Source: Cellulomonas avistercoris (GTDB lineage Bacteria; Actinomycetota; Actinomycetes; Actinomycetales; Cellulomonadaceae). Taken from it: a DNA stretch of 47,113 nucleotides. Location of the stretch: contig NZ_JACSQV010000004.1 of the NCBI RefSeq assembly GCF_014836445.1, positions 215,932 to 263,044 on the forward strand, written 5' to 3'. Below the pieces are notes generated by a model. That model was not told the DNA's origin. It worked only from the letters and a program-made list of their open reading frames with translations, and did not search any database. Shown here piece by piece: positions 25,001 to 32,070 of this stretch. Within the stretch, counting starts at the first letter, position 1, and the number at the start of each line of letters is the position of its first letter. Made by a program: the position numbers and the translations under genes.

Positions 25001-27707
25001 GAACCAGCAGCTCGACGCGACCGTCGTCCTCGCCTCCCCCGTGGGCAACCAGGTCGTGCAGGTCGTCGTGCAGTCGGCGCACGACGCCTTCCAGGCGCTC
25101 GAGGGCGCGCAGGTCACCGTCACGGGCGTCGTCGGGTACTCCGGCACCACCCAGGTGCGCCGCAGCCAGACGTACACGACCGACGAGTCCGGCGAGGCGC
25201 TGGTGTGCACGACCGCGGCCGGCGCGTGCGCGGGGCACCCCGTGCTGGCGCTGGTGTCCGGCCAGGTGGACCTGGTCGTGCAGGCCGACGGCTTCGACAC
25301 GCTGCGCCTCGACGGCGTCGAGCTCGGGGGCGTCGACCGCATGACCCTGACGCCGTCGTACCAGCTGCTCGACGCGTCGGTCGTGCTCGCCCCGCGCGTC
25401 ACGACGCCGCCCGCCGTCACGTTCGAGCTGGTGTCCGCACCGCCCGGCACCGGCACGGTGCGTCTGACGCCCGCGGCGACCGGTGCCGACACGACCGTCG
25501 GCGAGGCGCCCGACGCACGTCCCGCGACGCGCGTCGCCCTGACCTTCGTCGACACCGTCCTCGGCGTCGAGAACCGGATCCGCCCGGGCACCTACCGCTT
25601 CGCCGTGCGCGCCCCCGGCTGGAGCGCCGCCACGGGGGGCGGCGAGCTCGTCGTCGAGGTGCCCTACCGCACGACCGGCGGCCCGGCCACGACGCGCTCC
25701 GAGACGGTCCTCCTGCGCGACGGCGGCGTGCGCGTCACGCTCGCGCCGGACGGTGCGGCGCCCCTGGCCGCCGCACGCGTCACGCTGTCGGCCGGCGGGA
25801 CGGTCCTCGCGCAGCGCGACGTGAACGCCGCGACCGTCGTCGACCTCGGCGCCCGGCCGGTGGGCACCTACGAGGTGCAGGTGGTCGCCGCCGGGTTCCG
25901 CACGCCCGAGCCGGTCGGCGTCGAGGTCGTCGCGGGCACCGTCGCGACGCCGTCGGTCGCGCTCACCGGGCTGGGCCGCGTGCACGGCACGGTGTCCACG
26001 CGCCTGGCGCCGGGGTGGACCGTCGCCCTGCCGGGCGCCGACGTGCGCGGCGAGGGCCCCGCCGACGCGACGGGGGCCACGACGACCACGTTCACCGCCC
26101 GCTCCGACACGACGGGGGCGTACACGCTGGTCGGCGACCTGGACCGCGAGGGCCTGTGGGCGGGCGACTGGGACGTCACCGCCTCGGCCGAGGCGCACAC
26201 CACGGCCACCGTGCCCGCCGCCGTCACGACCGGCACCACGACCTCGCACCTCGAGCTCGACCCGCTCGGCTCGACGCTCACCGTCCGCGTCACCGACGCG
26301 AGCGGCGCGCCGGTCACCGAGGGCCTCAACGTCCGCCTGGCGTACTCCGACCACGCCGTGACGATCACGCCGCCGACCGTCGTGGACGACGAGTTCGTGT
26401 TCGGCGGGCTGCTGCCGCTGACGTACACGCTGTGGGTGGTGCCCTCGACCACGGAGTACACGACCGTGAGCACGCGCGTCACGGTCGGCCCCGGCCAGCC
26501 GGGGCGCGTCGAGGTGCCGCTCGCGACTCCCACGGGCGCGGTGCAGGGCCAGGTGACCCAGGAGACGGCCGACGGTGCGAGCGTCGAGCTGCCGGGCGTC
26601 GTCGTGACCGCCACGCCGCAGGGCGCCACCGAGGGCGTCTCCGTCACCACCGGTCCCGACGGCCGCTACCTGCTCAGCGGTCTGGGTGGTGGCACGTACG
26701 CGCTGACGTTCGTCGCGTCGGGCGTGACGATCACCCGCGGCGTGCAGGTCGTACCCGGTCAGGGCACCGTGCTGGACGTGACCTTCCCGCTCGCGCGCCA
26801 CGCGGTGACGGTGCAGCTCACGTCGACCATCGGCGCCGACCTGACCGGGGGGCTGGTGACCCTGACGTCGAGCACGGGCACCGTGCTCGGCCCGCAGCCG
26901 GTCGCACGGTCCGGCGCCCAGCACGTGACGACGTTCGCCCAGGTCCCGCCGGGCACCTGGACCGTGCGCGCCGCGGGCCCCGCGGGTCACCTGGCGAGCG
27001 TCGAGCAGACCGTCGAGGTGACGGGGCCGCGGACCGTGGCGCTCGAGCTGCGCGAGGTCGAGGTGCGGCTGCGGGCGACGGGCGGGGCGCCGTCCGTCGT
27101 CGTCCGCGTGGCACCGACCGTCGGCAGCCCGCTCGACGTGCGGCTGATCGACGGTGCGAGCGACTCGGTGCTGTACCTGCCCGGCACGACGAGCGGACCG
27201 GCGGCCCAGCTGACGGCCACCACGACCGCCGGGTGGCTGGTCGCGCTGTCGCAGTCGACGGTCCCGGCGAACGCCCGGCAGCTGCTCGTGACGGCGACGA
27301 CGAGCCCGGTCCCGGCGGCCACGTCGGTGTCCGCGACGACGTCGGCGCCGGTCACGGTCGGCACCGACCTGACGGTGACGGTGCGCGTGACGACCGCGTC
27401 CGGGACACCCGCCGGGCAGGTGCAGGTCGCCCTCGGCTCGCCGCCCGTCTGGGAGACGGCCGTGGGCGCGACGCTCGTCGACGGCACCGCGACCGTCACG
27501 CTGCCGACCACCGGGTGGTCGCCGGGGAGCACCACGCTGCGGGTGCGGTACGTGCCGTCGGCCACGACGTGGCAAGCGTCGTCGACGACGGTGACCGCGC
27601 AGGTGCAGCCCGCGCCGCCCGCGCCGAGCCCGACCGACCCCGGCGGCGGGGACGGTCCGGGCGGTCCGGGCGGCCCGGCAGCTCCTGAGGCGCCCGGCGA
27701 GCCGTGA
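22053..27707 (+). CDS. Giant single-pass membrane protein with beta-sandwich repeats, no. 3
   Basis: 1884 aa, the longest gene of the window. It has the same plan as the two before: an N-terminal beta-sandwich module (DVAVRVRNVADVPLDVHVHAI), a membrane helix near 217-245 (VLKVAAVVVVLALWAAGALV), a Gln/Gly/Asp-rich linker, then many regulatory-like repeats, an Ig-like segment near the end and a Pro/Gly-rich tail. Eight cysteines occur, all between about residues 720 and 1060 and in closely spaced groups, fitting disulfides outside the cell. The GTG at 22053 follows GGAG; a 37-nt gap separates it from the previous stop. No sortase signal and no enzymatic motif were found. A stalk or adhesin-like surface protein is inferred. 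Confidence 0.8.
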   Translation: MSDASRRSTATAPTVTVGAAAHGSPGRDVDVAVRVRNVADVPLDVHVHAIGLEPAWAPAAVTVPGLAPGATAGATLRVTPPAGTAAGSYPFLVVVESAAGRTVTDAVLTLDVAGELVVSIEPADARGRARRRVDVVLANTGAAATSARLSAVGSGVDVDVPLAPVHVPAAGTVRVPAVLRSGHRWVGREQRHTFLVTATGRSAPQEVPGTFTSRAWLGPTVLKVAAVVVVLALWAAGALVGIPRVVTALGDRQDAAVTAGDGQDGGQDGAQDGSPGGGQGDGQGDEAGAPGQDASDAPAVPTLRVAGQVSGTDPAGATVQVVPTSELWGSTAPASVSNVAAVVQTVARPVGAGSVGAASGKLLGTALTVEGTAATAQRLRTTTDEAGTWAFAGLSPTTRYLVTVAKPGYGTQRYVLTGAELSANPLQTELRAGDGALRGVVTGPDGPVGGVGLTLTDGTTTVTTRTVTEGRVGTWSVEGLSTPSTYLVTASSDRWGSTSQLVTLGAAGERTVDLAVEPGLASVTGAAVGTATLGGVGGIGGLTVTATDGTVTRTATTLTGDDAGRFVLADLPAPGTYTVTLGGPGYATVTRELAVTAAGVDGWEVAMTAVGGAVSGTVRGDDGTGITAAGLTLSDGTETYKSMSSSDGNGSYRFVGVAAGTYVLSAEAFGHVTGYAQVEVTAGGTATSDLVLTSVPGDGLVATAGITGRVTDASTGGRVQCLATTEPCLVTVTTTATALDGTTRTVVATAGPDDAYVLPGDGDGGLLPGRYTLSVSVPGYESGTVTVTVPMGAVVEAATVALTPSPSLVGSVLPRVGALPTDVCVVARPAGSTTTCVPATTTCTAADARCARLTQGMYELRRLPAGTWEVVVVGLDADDWVTPEPAEVVLLPGETKRYDATVERLGIIRVTTLRADATGAIEVVRDAPVRATQQVGGTTVRTAVSDEHGVAELRGLTPGTYAIVTTAPDDPGVDVTVERDISLNQQLDATVVLASPVGNQVVQVVVQSAHDAFQALEGAQVTVTGVVGYSGTTQVRRSQTYTTDESGEALVCTTAAGACAGHPVLALVSGQVDLVVQADGFDTLRLDGVELGGVDRMTLTPSYQLLDASVVLAPRVTTPPAVTFELVSAPPGTGTVRLTPAATGADTTVGEAPDARPATRVALTFVDTVLGVENRIRPGTYRFAVRAPGWSAATGGGELVVEVPYRTTGGPATTRSETVLLRDGGVRVTLAPDGAAPLAAARVTLSAGGTVLAQRDVNAATVVDLGARPVGTYEVQVVAAGFRTPEPVGVEVVAGTVATPSVALTGLGRVHGTVSTRLAPGWTVALPGADVRGEGPADATGATTTTFTARSDTTGAYTLVGDLDREGLWAGDWDVTASAEAHTTATVPAAVTTGTTTSHLELDPLGSTLTVRVTDASGAPVTEGLNVRLAYSDHAVTITPPTVVDDEFVFGGLLPLTYTLWVVPSTTEYTTVSTRVTVGPGQPGRVEVPLATPTGAVQGQVTQETADGASVELPGVVVTATPQGATEGVSVTTGPDGRYLLSGLGGGTYALTFVASGVTITRGVQVVPGQGTVLDVTFPLARHAVTVQLTSTIGADLTGGLVTLTSSTGTVLGPQPVARSGAQHVTTFAQVPPGTWTVRAAGPAGHLASVEQTVEVTGPRTVALELREVEVRLRATGGAPSVVVRVAPTVGSPLDVRLIDGASDSVLYLPGTTSGPAAQLTATTTAGWLVALSQSTVPANARQLLVTATTSPVPAATSVSATTSAPVTVGTDLTVTVRVTTASGTPAGQVQVALGSPPVWETAVGATLVDGTATVTLPTTGWSPGSTTLRVRYVPSATTWQASSTTVTAQVQPAPPAPSPTDPGGGDGPGGPGGPAAPEAPGEP

Positions 27708-27798
27708 CCCGCCGGGCGGGCCGCGCCCGCGGTGGGAGAGGATGGTGCGGCACGCGCGGCACCACGCGTGGCGCGACGCGACGACAAGGACACCCCAC

Positions 27799-28569
27799 GT
27801 GATCGAGATCCTCAGCCCCTCCGAGGTGGCCCGCGCGCGGGACACGGGCGCGCTGGTGGGCGAGATCCTGCAGGCGCTGCGCCGCCGCGCCACGGTGGGC
27901 ACCAACCTGCTGCAGATCGACCGCTGGGCCCAGGCGATGATCCGCGACGCGGGCGCGCAGTCCTGCTACGTCGACTACGCGCCGTCGTTCGGCCGCGGGC
28001 CGTTCGGCCACTACATCTGCACGGCCGTCAACGACGCCGTCCTGCACGGCCTGCCGCACGACTACGCGCTGCGCGACGGGGACCTGCTGACCCTCGACCT
28101 CGCGGTGTCGCTGCGCGGGATCGCCGCGGACTCCGCGATCAGCTTCGTGGTTGGCGGGTCACCCGCGCCGGCCGACGTCGCGCTGATCGAGGCCACCGAG
28201 CGCGCGCTCGCCGCCGGCATCGCGGCGGCGCGCCCCGGTGCCCGCATCGGCGACCTGTCGCACGCGATCGGCACCGTGCTCACCGGTGCCGGCTACCCCG
28301 TCAACACCGAGTTCGGCGGGCACGGCATCGGCTCGACGATGCACCAGGACCCGCACGTCGCCAACTCCGGCCGCCCGGGCCGCGGCTACCCGCTGCGTCC
28401 CGGTCTGCTGCTCGCGCTCGAGCCGTGGGTCATGGCCGACACCGACCGGCTCGTCACCGACGCGGACGGCTGGACCCTGCGCAGCGCGACGGGCTGCCGC
28501 ACCGCGCACAGCGAGCACACGATCGCGATCACGGACGACGGCGCGGAGATCCTCACCCTCCCCCGCTGA
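27799..28569 (+). CDS. map: Methionine aminopeptidase, type I
   Basis: Removes the initiator Met from nascent proteins. 256 aa. All five metal ligands of the family can be placed: two Asp (LTLDLAV and AADSAISF), His in GGHGIGSTMHQDPHV, Glu in LALEPWVM, and Glu in AHSEHTIAI; the substrate His is in NDAVLHGLPH. There is no N-terminal zinc finger or SH3-binding extension. The GTG at 27799 has AAGGA 8 nt upstream and gives the usual IEILSPSEV start. It lies between the two arms of the eCIS locus, in the same direction as unit B. Whether it serves the system or is simply a second housekeeping copy, as many actinobacteria carry, is not evident. Confidence 0.93.
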   Translation: MIEILSPSEVARARDTGALVGEILQALRRRATVGTNLLQIDRWAQAMIRDAGAQSCYVDYAPSFGRGPFGHYICTAVNDAVLHGLPHDYALRDGDLLTLDLAVSLRGIAADSAISFVVGGSPAPADVALIEATERALAAGIAAARPGARIGDLSHAIGTVLTGAGYPVNTEFGGHGIGSTMHQDPHVANSGRPGRGYPLRPGLLLALEPWVMADTDRLVTDADGWTLRSATGCRTAHSEHTIAITDDGAEILTLPR

Positions 28570-28570
28570 C

Positions 28571-28580
28571 CCGACGTCGG
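28571..28580. terminator. Short palindrome between convergent genes
   Basis: CCGACGTCGG palindrome, flanked by CCCGC and CGGG, in the 27-bp gap between the map stop and the end of the zinc-ribbon gene. It may help end transcription in both directions. Confidence 0.3.
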
Positions 28581-28596
28581 CGGGAGCGTGGATCCG

Positions 28597-29118
28597 TCAG
28601 GTCAGGACCACCATCGTCACGACGAACGCGACGCCCGCGCCCAGGAGCGCGGCGAGCAGCGCGACGACCCACGTGCGCGGGTGCGTGCACGGCACGGCCA
28701 CGGGCACCTGGACGACCTGCGGCGCGGGCTCGGGCGCCGGGGGCGGCGCCGGCACGGGCGCGGGGGGCGGGGTCAGGTCGCAGCCGCAGCGCACGCACGG
28801 CCCGCGCGCGTGCGCGTTGTGCTCACCGCAGACGAGGCACGCGACGACGGCCCCCGCGAGCTCGCCCTCGACGCCCGGCGACCGGCGCGCGGGGCCCTGG
28901 TCGGCGTCCGGCGCGGCCGTCCGGGCACCGCCGCGGTCGGCCCAGAACAGCGGGAAGTCGCACTGCGGGCAGAACCCGGACGCGTCCCGGCGCAGCAGGT
29001 CCAGCGCCGCGCGCGTCCCGCACTCGGGGCACGTCACCGTGTCCGACCCGCCGCCGGGCGCACCGGCGCCCGTCGTGCGGCCCAGGCCGGGCACCGGCTC
29101 ACGCATGACCTCGGTCAT
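28597..29118 (-). CDS. Double zinc-ribbon protein with C-terminal membrane anchor
   Basis: 173 aa, last gene of the structural operon. Two Cys4 zinc ribbons are visible: CPECG with CPQCD, and CLVCG with CVRCG. A Pro/Ala-rich linker follows (PPPAPVPAPPPAPEPAP), then one hydrophobic helix at the very C-terminus (WVVALLAALLGAGVAFVVTMVVL), as in tail-anchored proteins. The ribbons should thus face the cytoplasm. The ATG at 29118 overlaps the upstream stop by one base (TGATG), fixing the start. I do not know a named family. From position and topology I infer a membrane tether for the baseplate end, or an assembly factor at the membrane. Confidence 0.75.
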   Translation of the reverse strand: MTEVMREPVPGLGRTTGAGAPGGGSDTVTCPECGTRAALDLLRRDASGFCPQCDFPLFWADRGGARTAAPDADQGPARRSPGVEGELAGAVVACLVCGEHNAHARGPCVRCGCDLTPPPAPVPAPPPAPEPAPQVVQVPVAVPCTHPRTWVVALLAALLGAGVAFVVTMVVLT

Positions 29119-29651
29119 CAGGACTCCCCCTCCGGTCGGGGCCACACCGTGCGGCCCGCCACCACCAGCTCGACGTGCACGTGCGCCGGCACCTCGGCGC
29201 GCACCAGCTCGACCAGCTCGTCCTGCGTCAGCCGCCCGGTCGACGCGGCCTCGAGCCGCACCCACGCCGTGTCGGCCGGCTCGTCGCCCAGCGCGTGCAC
29301 GCCGCCGCCGTCGACCACGTGCGCGGGCCCGCCGGTGTACCCCTCGAGGAGCACGCGCAGACCGTGGGCCGTGCCGCGCCACGGCAGCGCCGCCGCACCG
29401 GCGACCAGCAGGTCGCGCTGCAGGTCCTCCGGCAGGTCGGCGTCGAGGCCCGGCAGGCCGATCCAGCGCGCCAGGTAGCGCACCATCTCGGGCGGTGCGA
29501 GCCGGGGGTCCGCCAGGTACGGCAGGTTGTCCGGGTGCGCCAGCAGCGTCTCGGCCTCGGCCTGGAAGATCCGCACGAACCGCGAGAAGAAGTCCTCCGC
29601 GACCATGCCCGCGGGCAGCTGCGCGAGCAGCCAGTCCTCAGCGCGTCCCAC
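29118..29651 (-). CDS. Baseplate/tail protein I-like (TIGR02242-type)
   Basis: 177-aa protein of the phage tail protein I type found in eCIS and related loci. Marks: ADWL-like start EDWLLAQLP, FFSRFVRIFQAEAETLLAHPDNL, LARWIGLPGLDADLPEDLQR and the LPWRGTAHGLRVLLEGYTG motif. It belongs to the wedge/baseplate next to the J-like protein, whose gene ends 24 nt upstream. The GTG at 29651 is the natural start. It corresponds to the Afp12 side of the baseplate in position, although the similarity is better described as the phage P2 gpI family. Confidence 0.82.
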   Translation of the reverse strand: MGRAEDWLLAQLPAGMVAEDFFSRFVRIFQAEAETLLAHPDNLPYLADPRLAPPEMVRYLARWIGLPGLDADLPEDLQRDLLVAGAAALPWRGTAHGLRVLLEGYTGGPAHVVDGGGVHALGDEPADTAWVRLEAASTGRLTQDELVELVRAEVPAHVHVELVVAGRTVWPRPEGES

Positions 29652-29675
29652 GTCGGGCTCCCGTCGCCGCGGACC

Positions 29676-31631
29676 TCATCGGACGACCACGCGGTGCTCG
29701 GCCGACAGCAGCAGCGTGTCCGCGTCGATCGTCAGGGACTCGCGGCCCTCGCCGACGCGCCGGCCGTTGCGCAGGTCATAGCCGAACAGCGTGACCTCGT
29801 CGACGCCCAGGACGCCGTCGACGCCCTCGGCGACCTGCGCGACCGCGGTCGCGGTCAGCGTCTGCCCGAACGGCCAGCCGGTGCCCTGCGGCCCCCCGAC
29901 CAGCGGGTGCACGAACCGCGTGAGCGCCTCGACGACGCGCTCGCGCACGGCCTGCACGGGCCGCCCGGGGATCGCGCGCACGAGCGCCGCGACGGACACC
30001 CCGTGGTAGAACGGCGCGCCGAGGCCCACGGAGACGCCGACGGTCCGGCGCAGGTCCAGCTCCGCCGCGACGACGTCGAGCAGCCGCGGCGAGAGCACGA
30101 AGTCGTCGATGGTGTGGGTGCGCGGGTCGCTGCGCACCTGCGGCACCAGCAGCACGTGCACGGGACGCGCGGGGCCGTCGGGCGGCACGGGCAGGCAGCG
30201 GGCGCGCGCGACCTCGACGGACGCCTGCCGGGCGACCTGCTCGAAGTCCGACGCGGTGACCGCACGCTGCCCGGTGCGCAGCGCCAGCGGGCCCCGGACC
30301 TTGGCCTCCTCGACCGTCTCGGCGTCGACGCCGCCCGTCGCGGGCACGAGGTTGGTGACCGAGCGCACCGACGGCAGCGCGGTGCGCAGCGACGTCACGG
30401 TGCGCGCCCCGACGTTGCCGGCGGACCCGCCGCCGGTCCGGTAGCCCGTGACGCGCACCTGCGCGCCGTCGGGCGGCACCGCGCCGTGCTGGCGCGAGCG
30501 GCCGTCGGGCTGGCGGACGGCGGGACCGAACCGCACCTCGCCCGTCGCGGAGTCCCACACGACGTGCCGGTCGTCCGGGCCGGACGCGGAGAAGTCCGGG
30601 ACCTCGTCCCACTCGGTCGCGCCCGTGCGGTCGACGACGACGACGCGCTCGTCGCCGCGCCGCGTCGCGACCGGCGCCGCCGAGACCGCGAACCGCTGGC
30701 CCGGGCGCCCGTCGGAGCGCCCCAGCACCTCCGCGGGCATGGCCTGCGCGTGCTCGGCCGGCACGCTGACGCCGACCGTGCGGACCTGCACCGACCCGAC
30801 CTGCGGTGACGCCTGGTACGCGGGACGACCGTCGGCGCGGTCGAGCAGGCGCGCGCGCAGCCAGTAGGCGGTCGTGCCCCCGATCGTCAGGGGCGCGTGC
30901 CGGTCACCGACGAGCAGCGTCACGGTGCCGTCGCGGTTGAGGCCGCCCGTGGTGTCGTCGTCGACGAGCGTGGGCACCCACGCCTCACCGGTCCACACCT
31001 CCCACGCCAGGGGCGGGCGCGTCGGGTCGACGCCGATGCCCTCGGCGTGCGCGGTCACGTCGAGGCGCAGCACGAGGTCCGCGAGCGGGTCGGCGCAGCC
31101 CAGGTAGAACGCGTCGCCGTCGCGGATGGGCGACGACGGGAAGCAGCGGACGCTCTCGCCCGGGACCTGCAGCGCCTCCCACACGTCGCCCGACGCGGCA
31201 CCGTCGGGCCCGGCGGTGCGGGCCGCGACGAGGCGCGGCGGCACCGCGACGGCCTCGGCCGACGTCGCGAACACCACGGGCTCCTGCCCGCCGACCGTCA
31301 CGGTCGAGACCGCGGTGCCCGCGGGGACGACCACGGGCTCGGTCGCGGGCGCCGCGAGGCGGAACGTCAGGCGCGTGTGCGCGACCGAGGGCGGGAACGG
31401 CTCGACGCCGACCAGGCCCAGGAAGTGCGCGTACATCCGGTCCGGCACCTGGTTGACCCGGTACAGCACCATCTCGCCGACCCACGCGAACAGCTCGACG
31501 AGCGCGACGCCGGGGTCGGACAGGTTGTGGTTGGTCCACTCGGGCGTGAAGCGCGGGATGAGGCGCTTGGTCTCGTCGACGATGTCCTGGAACCGGCGGT
31601 CGTCGAGGTTCGGCGGGTCGAGCGGCGGCAT
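29676..31631 (-). CDS. Baseplate J-like protein (putative baseplate assembly, TIGR02243-type)
   Basis: 651 aa. The N-terminus carries the family signature IPRFTPEWTNHNLSDPGVAL and ELFAWVGEMVLYRVNQVPDR, followed by beta domains and the central J region (GYRTGGGSAGNVGARTVTSL). The C-terminal part has TASDFEQVARQASVEVARA, typical of gpJ. This is the main wedge subunit (Afp11-like). It follows gp25 with a one-base gap, the conserved order in contractile tails. The ATG at 31631 is unambiguous. Confidence 0.92.
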   Translation of the reverse strand: MPPLDPPNLDDRRFQDIVDETKRLIPRFTPEWTNHNLSDPGVALVELFAWVGEMVLYRVNQVPDRMYAHFLGLVGVEPFPPSVAHTRLTFRLAAPATEPVVVPAGTAVSTVTVGGQEPVVFATSAEAVAVPPRLVAARTAGPDGAASGDVWEALQVPGESVRCFPSSPIRDGDAFYLGCADPLADLVLRLDVTAHAEGIGVDPTRPPLAWEVWTGEAWVPTLVDDDTTGGLNRDGTVTLLVGDRHAPLTIGGTTAYWLRARLLDRADGRPAYQASPQVGSVQVRTVGVSVPAEHAQAMPAEVLGRSDGRPGQRFAVSAAPVATRRGDERVVVVDRTGATEWDEVPDFSASGPDDRHVVWDSATGEVRFGPAVRQPDGRSRQHGAVPPDGAQVRVTGYRTGGGSAGNVGARTVTSLRTALPSVRSVTNLVPATGGVDAETVEEAKVRGPLALRTGQRAVTASDFEQVARQASVEVARARCLPVPPDGPARPVHVLLVPQVRSDPRTHTIDDFVLSPRLLDVVAAELDLRRTVGVSVGLGAPFYHGVSVAALVRAIPGRPVQAVRERVVEALTRFVHPLVGGPQGTGWPFGQTLTATAVAQVAEGVDGVLGVDEVTLFGYDLRNGRRVGEGRESLTIDADTLLLSAEHRVVVR

Positions 31632-31632
31632 G

Positions 31633-32070
31633 TCAGGAGTCCTCGCGGGGGATCACGTAGAAGGGGAAGACCAGGTTGCGGCGGTCGTTGGTGGACCGGA
31701 CCCGGTAGTCGATCTGGATGTGGAGCAGGCCCGAGTCGTCCGGGTCCTGCACGGGGCGCACGTCCTCGACGTCGACGCGCGGCTCCCACTGGGCGAGCGC
31801 GTCGCGCACGGCCTGGCGCACCAGGCCGACGAGGTTGGGGGTGATGGGCTCGAAGAGCAGGTCCCAGATGCGGCAGCCGAACGCGGGGCGCATGAGGCGC
31901 TCGCCGGGTGCGGTGAGCAGGACGACGCGCATGGCGTCCTCGACGTCGCCCGTGCCGTCGGTCATGGCGATCGAGCCGGTGTGGTCGACCGCGAACGGCC
32001 ACGCGAAGCCGCGGCCGACGAAGTCCGCCGCGACCGTCATGCGGTCGCGGGTGTGCTGGAGGTCGCTCAT
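31633..32070 (-). CDS. GPW/gp25-family baseplate wedge protein
   Basis: 145 aa with the gp25 fold motifs DFVGRGFAWPFAVDHTGSIAM, a central AMRVVLLTAPGERLMRPAFG and WDLLFEP, then WEPRVDVEDV. It plays the part of Afp9/T4 gp25, starting the sheath at the baseplate. Its start overlaps the stop of the spike gene by one base (TGATG). Confidence 0.92.
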   Translation of the reverse strand: MSDLQHTRDRMTVAADFVGRGFAWPFAVDHTGSIAMTDGTGDVEDAMRVVLLTAPGERLMRPAFGCRIWDLLFEPITPNLVGLVRQAVRDALAQWEPRVDVEDVRPVQDPDDSGLLHIQIDYRVRSTNDRRNLVFPFYVIPREDS

